Source: Paralvinella palmiformis
Lineage: Eukaryota > Annelida > Polychaeta > Terebellida > Alvinellidae
Length of the DNA: 64,000 bases
NCBI GenBank assembly: GCA_025642065.1
Contig: JAODUP010000928.1
Location: 62,001-126,000, forward strand
Direction of reading: 5' to 3'
Below the pieces are notes generated by a model. The model was not told where the DNA came from. It searched no databases and saw only the letters and a program-made list of their open reading frames with translations. Of this stretch, positions 1 through 10,350 are shown piece after piece. The position numbers and the translations under genes were made by a program. Within the stretch, counting starts at the first letter, position 1. Every line of letters starts with the position of its first letter.

Positions 1-745
1 ATCCAGCTAGAGATATCGCTTAGACAGTCACCACGTTTTTTAAGGCAAAGATCAGTGTCTGCTGTAGACAAAGATATGCATACTTGGGTGTCATCTGCAT
101 ATTAATTATGTTCTAATTTATGGCTGTGAATAGGTGAGCTTAATGGTGTGGTATAAAGAGTAAATAGTAGTGGTCTAAGACCAGAGCCTTGAGGAAAACT
201 GCAAAACAAAGGCACTGCCTCTGAAAAACATTTTCTTATTTTTATTGATTGAATCCTATTTATTAAGAATGAGCAGATCCGGGTAGGTGTTGTGCGTGGT
301 ATGCCATACCAACCAGAGAGGCGATCTAGAAGAACAAAATAATCAATGGTGTCAAAAGCCGCAGATAAATATAAAAGTGTTAGTGCTGTGAGCTTTCCTG
401 TGTCCATGTCAGTGATATGTCGTTGTGAACTTTCAGTAAAGAGGTTTCTGTAGAGTGAAATTGTTTGTAAGCAAACTGAAAAACGTTAGACAGGTGATTA
501 TAGTTTAAGTGAACGTTCAAACGACAGGATACGGCTTTTTCTAATACTTTAGATATGAATGATAGATTAGAAATAGGTCTATATCTGTTTAGGTCATTGA
601 TTGGTAAAGATGATTGCTTAAGATGAGGGAGTAGATGGACTTGTTTGAATGAGAAGAGAACACTCCGGACCTTAGTGATACATTTATTATCTTAATAATT
701 GGAACACCTAATGTGAGGAGACAAGAATTTAGCAGAAATGTAGGG
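1..745 (-). mobile_element. CR1-like LINE fragment, reverse transcriptase part, decayed
   Basis: Read on the minus strand this is the palm region of a non-LTR reverse transcriptase. In order there is a segment resembling the RPISNLSF stretch (about 590-540), a region ending in a host-independent SAAFDTID motif (about 365-345), a PQGS motif (about 205-190) and the catalytic YADD at 90-101. The element runs off the window at base 1. Decay is visible: a one-base frame shift separates the N-terminal part from the SAAFDTID part near 405, and a TAA at 102-104 lies directly before YADD. The palm motifs resemble CR1/L2-clade elements. The linker and endonuclease fragments at 7293-8940 may belong to the same family, but no overlap proves it. 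This is a dead copy. Confidence 0.8.
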
Positions 746-784
746 ATAGTAAATAAGTAAGTAAGGCTTATTTCCAAGTTTCCT

Positions 785-820
785 ATATACATACATACAT
801 ACATACATACATACATACAT
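785..820. repeat. (ATAC)n microsatellite
   Basis: About nine units of a tetranucleotide lie between two LINE fragments of opposite orientation. It may be the residual tail or insertion junction of one of them. Confidence 0.9.
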
Positions 821-823
821 TGC

Positions 824-1070
824 TTGTGGAATGATAATACACGGAAATATATCCATCCAGCAACTGGGTCATCATCTGCCATAGACTTATCTCTGTGCAG
901 CCCATCATTATTTCTTGATTATGAATGGTGTGTACATGAGCATCTTTGTGGCAGTGACCATTTTACAACATTCCTGCAATACAATTACAAGGCAGCACTT
1001 TTAAATATACCAAAATGGAGTTTTAAGAAAGCAGACTGGTACACCTTTAAATTTAAATGTGGCCAAAAAA
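824..1070 (+). pseudogene. C-terminal end of LINE endonuclease
   Basis: The frame includes the segment AIDLSLCSPSLF and the terminal GSDHF motif (SDH at about 953-961), which is the last catalytic motif of APE-type endonucleases in non-LTR elements. Everything upstream of this point in the endonuclease is absent, so the copy was truncated on insertion or cut off later. The frame runs on into the nested CR1 tail, where it reads a run of asparagines from (AAT)n. Confidence 0.75.
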
Positions 1071-1072
1071 TA

Positions 1073-1103
<31 letters not shown>

Positions 1104-1243
1104 TATATTTAATAAAGCGCCCTTACTAGCAGGAGCCATTCAAAGCGCTGTACAAATAATATGTAATTTAATAATACCCCAAATAATGTCTGTAAAAACC
1201 CTGTAATGATTTAAAAGATAATAATTATTTATCTGTGAAAGCG
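1071..1243 (-). mobile_element. CR1 3'-terminal fragment nested in the LINE
   Basis: An (AAT)n run followed by a unit containing TAAAGCGCCCTTACTAGC and AATAATACCCCAAATA. The same sequence is found at 38206-38420 (same strand) and, inverted, at 15660-15812, where it follows recognisable CR1 C-terminal coding sequence. This piece is therefore the 3' end of a CR1 LINE inserted antisense into the host LINE. The host frame resumes at about 1244. Confidence 0.8.
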
Positions 1244-1269
1244 AAAATAGAAACACCTTCAAGACTACC

Positions 1270-3370
1270 AAAGAAAACCGCTGTGAACTCTTTACATCAG
1301 TGCTACATTTCATAGCGGAAATAACGATACCAAAATCCCCTACAGTTCCAAGAAAACTCCACAAGCCCTGGTGGAATGGAGGAGGCGAGGAAGCTCTAAA
1401 ACTAAGAAAAAGAGCTCGAAACGATTTTAAAAGAAATCCCTCTCAAGAAAATCTTACAAATTATAAAATAGAATACGCCAAAGTTCGTCGAGTTATTCGC
1501 AGAAACATGCGAAATTCTTGGAGGGAATATGTCTCCCAATTAAATAATAGAATTCCCATAAATACAATATGGAAAATGATAAAGAAAATATCGGGTAAAG
1601 TTAAATGCCCTCCAATTAAACAATTAGAAAATAAATGGGAACATAATTACAAACATAAAAGAGATCGGGAATACGTTGGCAGACACAATTGCACACAACT
1701 CATCGGCAGAAAATTACACAGAAAAAGTCAAGAGAAAACAAATACCATGGAGCGGATAATAAATTTTACATCAACAAATGATGAAATTTATAACAAAACA
1801 AAATTATATGAGAGAACTACTGGATTCTCTCAAGAAAGCCCACGATACTGCCGTTGGACCTGATGATATTCATTACCAGATTTTAAAACAAATTCCTGAG
1901 AAATCTTTAGAAGTCCTGCTCGACATATACAATGAAATCTGGACTGGTGGTGACTTCCCTTCCCAGTGGAGAGAAGCCACCATCATTCCAATCCCAAAAG
2001 GAGGAAAAAATCTCTCAGATATTGGTAATTACCGTCCAATAGCACTCACAAGTTGTATTTGTAAAACTTTTGAGCGGATGATAAATACCAGGTTAGTCTG
2101 GTATCTTGAATATCATGCCATTCTCACAGCTCTTAGGGTTGTTTTAGAAAACATAGATCCACCACAGATCAACTAATTAAATTAGAAACAATATTAAGGG
2201 AGGGATTTATAAAGGGGCAACATACTGTGGGGATATTTGTTTATCTAGAGAAGGCCTACGACACAACATGGAAATATAGAATTCTAAAAGACTTATTTAA
2301 TGCTGGGCTTCGTGGTAATATGCCAAAATTAATCTCAAACGTTTTGACTGGTAGAAATTTTACTCTCCGTCTTGGTAACACCCTCTCTGATTCATACCAC
2401 CAACAAGAGGGTGTACCACAAGGAAGCATCTTATCAGTAACATTATTCAGCATGAAAATAAGCAGCATAGTTAAATGCTTGCTGAATGGTGTTAACTGTC
2501 CCTTATATGTACATGACATCCTGATATGCTATCAGTAAAAAAATTGGAATTCCATAGAATGAATTCTCCAGTTGTGTCTCAATAAATTAGAAAATTGGGC
2601 TGATGAGAATGGCTTCCAATTCTCCAGGTCCAAAAAAGTTTGTGTGCACTTCTGCCAACAAAGAAAAAAACATCCAGAGCCTACTCTGAAACTATATGGG
2701 GTTGACATTCCTGTTTTAAAACAAACTAAATTCCTCGGGGTAATATTCGACAACAAGCTCTCCTTCATTCCACATATAAATTATATGGCTAAATGTAGTA
2801 AATCTCTAAATCTATTAAAAGTCGTTTCACGACTTGACTGGGGGGCAGATCGAAAAACACTCCTCCGTCTGCATAGAGCAGTCATTAGATCTCAACTTAA
2901 TTACGGGTTAATTGTTTAGGGATCGACTCGTAAATCATATATCAAATCACTCGACACCAATCACCACCAGGGCTTGAGAATAGCCACAGGGGAATTCAGG
3001 ACCTCGCCAGTGCAGAGTCTTTATGTTGAATCTAATGAGGAATCTCTTTACAGACGGAGAGAACTACCTTCTCTGCAATATGCACTACAGTTAAGTAGTA
3101 CTCCGGCAAATCCTACATTTGATATGGCGTTCAACCCAAACCTCCAAGATAACTTCTTACTCAGACCGAAAACTATCCCAACATTTTGAATTATAATTCG
3201 GTTTTTGAGAGGAGATTTGGAGATTAACCCATGTCAAATAGAAAATATTCGGCTACCTCATATGGTAATTTGGGATATGATGGAACCAACAATTTTGTAT
3301 GGTCTGAGAGCGGGGAAGAAATCCGATGTTTGTCCATCATAATTTCAGAGCCGCTTTCACATCATACAAA
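1270..3370 (+). pseudogene. Reverse transcriptase region of the I-clade-like LINE
   Basis: Open pieces at 1300-1863, 1778-2176, 2227-2538, 2572-2919 and 2974-3189 together cover a complete RT. They contain a linker with KPWWNGG, the GPDDIHYQIL and NYRPIALTS blocks, an EKAYDTTW block, GVPQGSILS, and the active-site box at 2506-2517. That box reads YVHD where YVDD is expected, so the first catalytic aspartate is changed to histidine. An in-frame stop follows the box, and further stops interrupt the thumb region (about 2919 and 3187). The frames overlap in ways that need several indels. This RT cannot be active. Confidence 0.85.
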
Positions 3371-3384
3371 ATAAATATGACGAC

Positions 3385-3774
3385 CATCAGTTAATCTATA
3401 CTGATTGTTCAAAAGAAGGCGATAGAATAGGATGCGCTGTCGTTTGTGGTAGGCATGGTATTAGCTCTACTGGGGACATATTTATTATATGCGTGGATTC
3501 TTTGTCCTGTCTACATGCCATAGAAAATCTAAACATAGAAAATCCACTTGTCCTCAGTATTTTAGAACTACATTCCACCTTTAAAACTCTAAAAAGGGAT
3601 GTAGTATTCTGCTGGGTACCGAGCCATGTCGGTATTCGTGGCAATGAACTCTCTGATAAGGCTGCCAAAACTGCTCTAAAAGGTCGGAAGATCAACATTC
3701 CATTACCGTTCACTGACTTCCGACCTATCATAAAGCAATACGTAGTGGTCAGATTTCTGGTCACTGCAATCTGA
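3385..3774 (+). pseudogene. RNase H domain of the LINE, internally deleted
   Basis: The first strand and aspartate are visible as YTDCS at 3397-3411, where YTDGS is the usual form. A later aspartate is in VDSLSC near 3490, followed by the VFCWVPSHVGIRGNE block that carries the conserved histidine region. The stretch between GRHGIS (about 3460) and IICVDS is too short. The segment that should carry the catalytic glutamate is missing, so part of the domain has been deleted. Confidence 0.75.
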
Positions 3775-4108
3775 AATTGCATGTAGTGCAGCCTGCATTA
3801 GGATGTTCGGTATGGTCCTTTTTTCAGGAAAGGCGTCGTGAGGAAATTGTGCTCTGCCGTTTACTGGTCGGGCATTATTTCCTCACCCATGATACCTCTT
3901 GGCTGGAGAAGATCCACCAGAGTGTATCTCCTGCCAAGAACGCCTGGCTGTCGATCACATCCTCCTTCATTGCTCTGAATACCACCACATCAGAGTATAC
4001 TACTACCATGCAGAGACTCGGAAAGAGCTGCTGGAGAATACTACCCCGTACACAATTGTAAACTTCCTAAGAGAAGCTGGTCTTTTCTTCTTAATATTAT
4101 TTATTTAA
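3775..4108 (+). pseudogene. LINE C-terminal cysteine-histidine knuckle
   Basis: Two overlapping frames cover the C-terminus. The second carries a C-x2-C-x7-H-x4-C pattern at about 3923-3973, typical of the zinc-binding tail after RNase H in such LINEs. The coding part ends at the TAA of 4106-4108. The same C-terminal coding sequence is present in diverged form at 20878-21040 and, inverted, near 34860-34930. Confidence 0.7.
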
Positions 4109-4465
4109 AGTGAGAACATCTAGTCAATTTTATATCCTTACCTTTTTTCCTCAATAGGAGCAGGTCTTTTAACAAAAATCTATTTAATTACCTCTAGTAA
4201 AAACTAGTCATTATCTTCTATATTTCACATGTTATTCACCCTGTTGGACGATTAAGAATCTGATTTTATCTTTTTAACAATTTATACACCTATACACCAA
4301 TGTATATTTACCATTTATACTTAACAATTTACATCCTAGCTTATACAAACATTTTATCAATGCCAGTAATTTGGCTTTTTAACTTTTTATAAAGAGTCAT
4401 TTAAACGGTTTTATTTCACAAATGTTCTAGGACACTGAATGGCCTAAATTATGTCGATGTGTCGT
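4109..4465 (+). other. 3' untranslated tail of the I-clade-like LINE
   Basis: This matches the tail at 21040-21780 over its whole length, with an inserted SINE in the latter. It ends with CACTGAATGGCCTAAATT and a TGTCGTTA motif that is also present inverted at 63147-63190. The terminal short repeat seen in the other copies is missing here. Confidence 0.75.
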
Positions 4466-5637
4466 TACGTGTCCCAAGAATATATTGTATTCCTGAGATA
4501 AAATTTTGTTTCTAGCTGGTAATTATATCTCAGATATTCATTAGCATTATCTAATACTTACTTCTATTATTCGTTTTAAGCCCGCCCACCCCCTCCTTTT
4601 GCAGTTACACGTAAAATGACTATCTAGAAACAAATCCATTCACCTAGTTATGCCCAGTTCGTATCGCTTACATCCCTCCAATATATGACAGTCATTCTGG
4701 AGAATCTCGATCTATGTGATACACAGTACTTAGGAAGGCTACAAGTATCTAATATATGTCTTTACCTGATGACGAGTATCTAAACTTCGCACGCCATCCA
4801 TCATTCTCTAGTCTTAATTTATATATTATCTGGGTTCTATCTATCAGTTTTTATTACATGTATTTCCACAATATCAGTTGCCATCATGACTCCTGTTTAC
4901 CATAGTTGGCCTTTAGTGGATATATTACCAGAATCGTTATTGTGAGAATGTAATACTACCCCACCCCCATCAATAAAATATTTCCTTATAGCTGTGAATC
5001 AGATCAAAGACTCTTGATAATATTTTAGTATTCATTAGATCACTAAAACATAATTAGATCCATTACGTGGTTCTTACTTAACAGGTACAAAGATCTACAA
5101 AGGCCTACTAAATGTTATTGATGTCATTGGCCTTGTATCTATCAAGTTATAATAATAATAATACAAATAATAAAATACTAATAATTATAATAATAATAAA
5201 GAGTTCTTTTTATCATGGGTCAGTTAAAGGCGTTATAAAAGGCATTATAAAAGGGTAATGAATCGTTCACCAAAATTGAACAACAAACTCACAAAAAGTT
5301 AGTTTAGCATGTGTGCGTGATAGCTAGTTTCTAATTTAATTTGGATTTTGGGATACATTTCTTATGAAAGGGAATTCCAAATGGTCTTCTCATGAACATT
5401 ATTGATAGACCGTAATTCTTAAAATAAATATACTATTATCTTAACAGCCAACATAGATATTAAAGAATACTGGTGATACGATATGTATGTGAGTACTGAT
5501 CATTATGTTTACTGCATTGTTCAGAAAATGCTCAAAGCGTCCATGTTTTATTAAATAAATTCATGTTTCTTTTTATCAAATGATAGTTTTTCCAATTTTG
5601 TGACAACCTTAACCACTCCAAGACTGTCAATATTAAA
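4466..5637. other. No gene seen; AT-rich unique DNA
   Basis: There is no coding-like frame. A pyrimidine-rich stretch ending TTTTGCAG at about 4603 looks like a splice acceptor, but no frame after it stays open. An AAT-rich stretch lies at 5149-5200. Confidence 0.6.
5149..5200. repeat. AAT-rich imperfect microsatellite
   Basis: Interrupted (AAT)n, possibly a tail of an old insertion. Confidence 0.7.
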
Positions 5638-5808
5638 ATGTATCCCCGAAAATACGTGGTGTACTTTCCTTTTTTCGTATTAGCTATTGGATTTTTAATC
5701 GTAAATGCTGCACGCCTTCAATTGACACATATTATTGAATGGAAAGCCGTCGTTAGAACATTTATTTTAAATACAATAATAATTATACTATTAGTTTCTA
5801 GATTTTAA
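5638..5808 (+). CDS. Short hydrophobic open frame, unrecognised
   Basis: A 56-codon frame starts at ATG 5638 and ends at TAA 5806-5808. The product begins with a basic residue cluster, then a 17-residue hydrophobic run ending NAA. That pattern resembles a signal peptide. A second hydrophobic run follows near the end. The base composition is as AT-rich as the surroundings, and no paralogous copy was found elsewhere in the window. A chance frame is the more likely explanation; a signal-peptide exon is the alternative. I do not recognise any family. Confidence 0.15.
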   Translation: MYPRKYVVYFPFFVLAIGFLIVNAARLQLTHIIEWKAVVRTFILNTIIIILLVSRF

Positions 5809-5989
5809 ACTAAATGATACATGTAACTTTTTCATTAGCTGAATGATATATTACTGCTTCAGTTATGTGACATATAGAAACAAACTACTATCTAGGCACG
5901 TAAGGTCACAAGTCAATGGGTAGTACTCAAGTATGACATATTCCACATGTACTGTGAAAGTTCTTTAAATGGGCTAGCTCCGGTTCAAC

Positions 5990-6425
5990 CATGGGGGTGA
6001 TTCACTTACAGAATATTTATAGCAGATTAAAATACATTTATTGATATTTAATTAAAGATATATTCAACTGATTTGGTAATCCTTGTTGCTTCAGGGATAA
6101 TATTCCAAAGAAGTGAAGCCTCGTATCCAAACATTCTTTCACCAAGCGTTTTTAGTATAGATTCTGGGATCCGTAGCGGAGTTAAAATTTCTGAAACTCA
6201 AATAGCTTTGACCTTGATATAGTACAACAATATCACTGATGTAGAAAGAAACCTTGCAACTGAATGGCTAAAATATAAGGAAAACATTTAAATGTATTCA
6301 CTGTACAACTGCTGGTTATTGTAGACTTTCAAGAGCTGGAGCGGTGTGATCGTATTGTTTTAGTTGAACAATAAGTTCAGCTGTCTTGTTCTGGTCCTTT
6401 TGAAGTTTGAGCAACAATCATTGGG
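5990..6425 (-). mobile_element. CR1-like LINE C-terminal fragment, decayed
   Basis: On the minus strand a broken frame shows the end of a CR1-type RT. An LQKDQNKTAELIVQL-like stretch comes near 6400, an ALESLQ block follows, and finally FGYEASLLWNIIPEA (about 6130-6085), which corresponds to the conserved LWN-LP motif near the C-terminus of CR1 proteins. Several stops interrupt it. No clear tail repeat is visible. Confidence 0.6.
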
Positions 6426-6484
6426 ATATACTAAACAATAGTAATTATATTACGTTGTTGAGCATACATTAAGAACATGTTTAT

Positions 6485-6897
6485 AGAGTTATTCGAATAT
6501 ATTTTGATATATAATTGGATATAACCAGCTCAATAAGAAATAAAATAAAAAAGTGATATATATTACTCCAGAAGATGTTAGAAATTTTACTATAGAAGAC
6601 GTTAGAAATTGTATTATAGAAGATGTTAGAAATTGTACCTTAAATGCGTCAATTTTGGAATATACTCTAATCCTGATTTGTTTTTTTCTCTCTCTACACT
6701 CTACAGTAATAGCATATCTGTTTTTATCCATTTTCAAATTGATTTTGTTTCATAAAAATATTACACATTCAACAGAAGGGAGTATAAATTATGTATGAAA
6801 TGCACAGAAATTCTTATCAGAAAACGGAAGGATCAAACAATTAAACTGCCATCAAGTTCTATAAACATAAATAAATCAAGCACGAAAAGGGACAATA
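6485..6897. repeat. Paralogous block zeta, copy 1
   Basis: Colinear with 22435-22817. Shared runs include TTACACATTCAACAGAAG and CAATAAGAAA, and the end of both copies reads ACGAAAA(A/G)GGACAAT. Divergence is high but order is preserved over about 400 bases. No LINE or SINE signature is present, so this looks like old duplicated unique DNA. Confidence 0.75.
6571..6642 (+). repeat. 24-base unit in three tandem copies
   Basis: Three units beginning GAAGA(T/C)GTTAGAAATT occur back to back. The paralogous block at 22.5 kb has only one unit, so the expansion happened in this copy after the duplication. Confidence 0.8.
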
Positions 6898-7290
6898 GTA
6901 ACTTATGTATGTATGGCGGGAAGTATGACTTGCTCTCGATGTAATGCCACCCGAATATTGGATGGTATAGCTATTAGATAAGTTACACCAGTGAAACCGG
7001 TGTATTTAGCATATTATGTAATATAGAGTTAATTTATATTAGTATAAGTTGATTATATTTAGTTATTTTGTATTTCTTGTATTTTCTTTTTAACTGATCA
7101 CCTGACGCCCTATGTTATCGCACACTCCAGTGTTTACCATAATAACCCGGTTTTTGCATGTGTATATTTCAATTTATTTCTATAATTATAATAAAGAATT
7201 ATACTAAGGATCGATTTCTTGCCTTACGACCCTTTGGTGGTAATAACATTAGTTTAGCGATATGACCGCGTAGTGGAAAACATCCAAAGC
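6898..7290. other. No gene seen
   Basis: AT-rich DNA upstream of a LINE fragment. It may include LINE 5' untranslated sequence toward 7290, but nothing marks a start. Confidence 0.5.
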
Positions 7291-7292
7291 AG

Positions 7293-8538
7293 ATGGGGTC
7301 TCATACAAGTAATTTGAACAATGTGACAGTAACACCATATAATGGCACAGCTGTACAAAATGTAAGTATAGATCTTATAAATTGTCAGTCGATCTGTAAT
7401 CAATCTGATGAAATATCTGATGCCGTTAAGGATATGGATCTTGATGCTATTATCATTACTGAGACTTGGCTGACTCGTAATGTTTCAGACCAGAATATTG
7501 TTGGTGAAGTGACTCTAGCTGGATATTCATCCCATCATGCAGCTCGGATTCACAAAAAAAGGTGGGGGAGTCGGCATTCTTCTTCGTGATTCTTTGAAGT
7601 GTGAAACCCATTTGTGCTTTCAGGCTAAGCCTTTTGAAAATTGCCAACTGACTTTTGTATCCGGGGGAATTAGTGTTCGTATAGCTATTATCAACCGATT
7701 ACGCCACACTTTCTTTCTACCAACAGTGATCATCGTTGATCTTAGGTGATTTCAATATACACTGGAATTTTCAGAGGAATGCAGATACCAAACAACTGAC
7801 TGCCAATCTCAGCCAGTATGTCCAAGAAAGAACACACATACATGGTCACATCTTAGATCTTGTCATCTCCCGTGATGATGACAATTTGATTAAGGGTGTG
7901 TCTGTATCTTCCATACTGTCTGATCATTTCCTTATTAACATTAATGTGACTGTACAGAAACAATCTGTTTCAGCTAAGGTTTATTTGATAGGGCCAGTTT
8001 GTGTGTTCATTATGAAATGTTCAAGGTGAGTTGAATTCTAATTAAGAATACCCTTGTTTCTGCTTAATCTGAATATTATAATAAAATGATCAAAGCATCC
8101 AAGGGAAGCCAGATGACTGTTTTCAATGTTGTGAATAAAGTATTACATAAAGGTCAAACTGTCCTTCCAAATAATATCAACTCAGATAAAGATATGGCCC
8201 ATTGTTTTAATAACTTTTTCTGTCAAACAATTATTAAATACACATAGTGGGTTCCATTCCAGCCCCTTATCACAGAGTAAGCCATTGGTAGAAGAGGCCT
8301 GCATGCCCATAATGGATACATTTGCCCCTTTTACGGAGACTGATATCAGAAAGTTGTTGAAAAGGTCATCTAATGCTTTCTGTGTAGTTGACGCTATGCC
8401 TACATAGCTTGTGAAAGATTGGCTGCATGTTCTGATAAGCCCTATAAAACCATTAATAGAAAATCACAGTTTGGACTGTAATATTCTAAACAATTAAAGA
8501 CCTTTTTCAAATTTTACATTTGTATCTAAAGTTACAGA
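7293..8538 (+). mobile_element. CR1-like LINE, endonuclease and start of RT, decayed
   Basis: Broken frames give an APE-type endonuclease. They show an N-terminal LINCQS motif (about 7375), the catalytic glutamate in ITETWL (about 7455-7472), the KKGGGVGILLRDS block (about 7553-7590), GDFNIHW (GDFN 7745-7756) and LSDHFL (SDH 7919-7927). After a deletion near 8030 the linker resumes with VNKVLHKGQTVLPNN (from about 8129). The first RT block, resembling NNYRPVSNFTFVSKV, follows at about 8485-8535 with a stop in place of the tyrosine. All frames are interrupted. It ends abruptly at an inverted fragment of the same family. Confidence 0.8.
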
Positions 8539-8539
8539 A

Positions 8540-8940
8540 AGGGCAGAAGAAGTTATTAAAACAATGGGCCATGTATTTATCTGAGTTGTTAATATTTGGA
8601 AGGACAGTTTTACTTATATGTAATACTTTATGCACAATACTGGAAACTAGATTTTCCTTGGATGTTTTTGCCTTTTTATTATAATATTTTAAATATAAGT
8701 TACCGACTTTGAACATGTATTCGCTCACAATGCCTTCTGTGTCTCTTTGCAGCTTGTATATTCCTATTTTACCTTGGAAGCATCGGTCTACTTGGCATTT
8801 CCTTTGTTCTTAAAGGTGCATGCTCATCTACAATGTCTCTCAGTGTAATATCATTGAGATCTATCAGATGATTCACACTCTCCGGTGTATCCAATACCAG
8901 AGAAGAGACCCGCTGATCAGCAAGAAAAGCTATTATCATA
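8540..8940 (-). mobile_element. Inverted CR1-like LINE fragment (linker between EN and RT)
   Basis: On the minus strand this shows the EN-to-RT linker of the same family as 7293-8538. A segment with DIVDEHAPLRTKEMPSR lies near 8840-8800, then KVLH...TVLP...NNSDK and FNNFFC at about 8640-8540. The last 100 bases are an inverted repeat of 8130-8230 in the plus-strand fragment. Because both copies include the same linker, this looks like a separate insertion or rearrangement, not the 5' inversion of a single event. Confidence 0.75.
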
Positions 8941-9348
8941 TATCATGAGGTATAGGCCCATGCTGTGGTATTAGCCTAAACCCCCATAACTGAATAGATG
9001 AATTAATTGGGCCTTTTCTGGGGTATAAGCCCAGACCATTCTCAATAAGTTTGTCTTTTTTTCATAAAAATTATGAAAAGCTAGACAACACGAGCCTTTT
9101 AGTCGTAAACCGAAACAGGAAGTAAGAATGGAAAAGTCTATTTTGGATCTTTCATAATTCGGTATTTCAAATTAAACATGTCTGAGAAGGTGATTGTCTT
9201 ATACGCATGTCATATCAGACTGCCTCAGTTTTCAATCATAAAGTTCGATCATCGGGAACAAGTTGGGGTCTTTCTAGGGTATAAGCTCAGTACCCTATTA
9301 CCGACAATTAAACTGGTTAGGCCCCCTTGGCTTATACCTCACGATATA
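8939..9348. mobile_element. TA-flanked MITE-like element with 20-base terminal inverted repeats
   Basis: The left end (8939-8958) and the reverse complement of the right end (9329-9348) match at 18 of 20 positions, with the core TGAGGTATA. TA dinucleotides flank both ends. The 410-base interior has no transposase. It repeats a GGGTATAAGC-type motif internally (about 9019 and 9278). The structure fits a non-autonomous DNA transposon, but the family is not identified. Confidence 0.5.
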
Positions 9349-9519
9349 CATTATTGTTAATATTTGTAAAAGAGGCGATACTACGACCACTGTGGTCACG
9401 TGCCGTAAACGTGTATTTGATTAACTGACACAGTTTGATGAATAAACAATTTGATTATAATCAAACGCCAATGAAAGTACTTCCTCTCTCACACGCTATT
9501 CCTCACCCTCATTTTTTTC

Positions 9520-9527
9520 TCTCTCTT

Positions 9528-9626
<99 letters not shown>

Positions 9627-9655
9627 TCTTTCCTCTTCTCTCTCTCTCTTCTTCT

Positions 9656-9712
<57 letters not shown>

Positions 9713-9760
9713 TTTCTCTCTATCTCTCTCTTTATCTCTACCCCCCCCCATCTCTCCCTG
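9520..9760. repeat. Compound (CT)n / (TA)n microsatellite
   Basis: Alternating CT-rich and TA-rich runs. The open frames through it are repeat artefacts. Confidence 0.95.
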
Positions 9761-9859
9761 TCTTCAGGGCACCATGATAATAATATTGGCCGAAATGGAA
9801 GTCATTTTACATGACTTAGTAACCTCAAATGAGGTAGTGGAATATAGTCTGTAATTTAT

Positions 9860-10015
9860 AGCTTCGCTATATGGCATATATGGTGTAAAACACTTTACCA
9901 GTTGCCAGGTTGGATGAAAAACATCTACTACTATAATGCAATGACAGGGATTCGAATATCCGACCTCACGCACAAGATAGCCATGGGTGTATATTCCCAC
10001 AATCTACCAATAAGG
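9860..10015 (-). mobile_element. tRNA-derived SINE head, degenerate
   Basis: On the minus strand a B-box-like ATATTCGAATCC (plus 9948-9960) follows a plausible A-box-like stretch by roughly 40 bases. The arrangement is that of an old tRNA-derived SINE promoter. No cloverleaf can be completed. The family is different from the pair at 20050 and 52875. Confidence 0.35.
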
Positions 10016-10109
10016 GCATAGAAGCGGTGTTTTATTTTCAACTATTTAATGTCAATTTAAGGTCGTATCACATCTCGTGTAATCTGTTTTAACAATGACA
10101 ATAAATAAA

Positions 10110-10350
10110 CGTGCGGTATAAAATTACAGTTTATGTCTAATCGTTTTCAGTAGAAAAAATGTAAGATTCTTTATATCGGATAGGTTTAATTAATTTAATT
10201 TGAGAATGATAAAATAGTCAATGTGCATTGTGAAATAACAAAATGTATAAATATAATAGTTATAAGCTGGACCTTAAATGCAGCCATCTGATATTAACCG
10301 TGTTTAAAGGTGAAATGGTTGTAAACATTAGCATTTGTTTATTTAGATAA
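10110..10350. repeat. Paralogous block alpha, copy 1
   Basis: Colinear with 41805-42045. Both contain CGTTTTCAGTA or TGTTTTCAGTA near the start, and a stretch AAT(A/G)CAGCCATCT followed by a TTAAC(T/C)G...TTTAA pattern. No mobile-element signature was seen. Confidence 0.6.

Larger units (their letters stand above)
821..4465 (+). mobile_element. I-clade-like LINE (endonuclease end, RT, RNase H, zinc knuckle, 3' UTR), decayed
   Basis: A 5'-truncated non-LTR retrotransposon, read in successive broken frames. It holds the end of an endonuclease (824-1070), a reverse transcriptase (about 1270-3370), RNase H (3385-3774), a C-terminal cysteine-histidine knuckle (3890-4108) and an untranslated tail to about 4465. 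The RNase H domain downstream of RT is the usual mark of the I superfamily (I, Nimb and relatives), as opposed to Jockey or CR1. The 3' end is recognised because the same tail sequence recurs at 21001-21780 and, inverted, at 63130-63200. A CR1 tail is nested at 1071-1243. Stops, frame shifts and a changed catalytic residue show that it is inactive. Confidence 0.85.

Noticed and set aside
4575..4605. Strong splice-acceptor-like pyrimidine tract ending TTTTGCAG
   Set aside because: No frame remains open for more than a few codons after it, and no donor partner was found.
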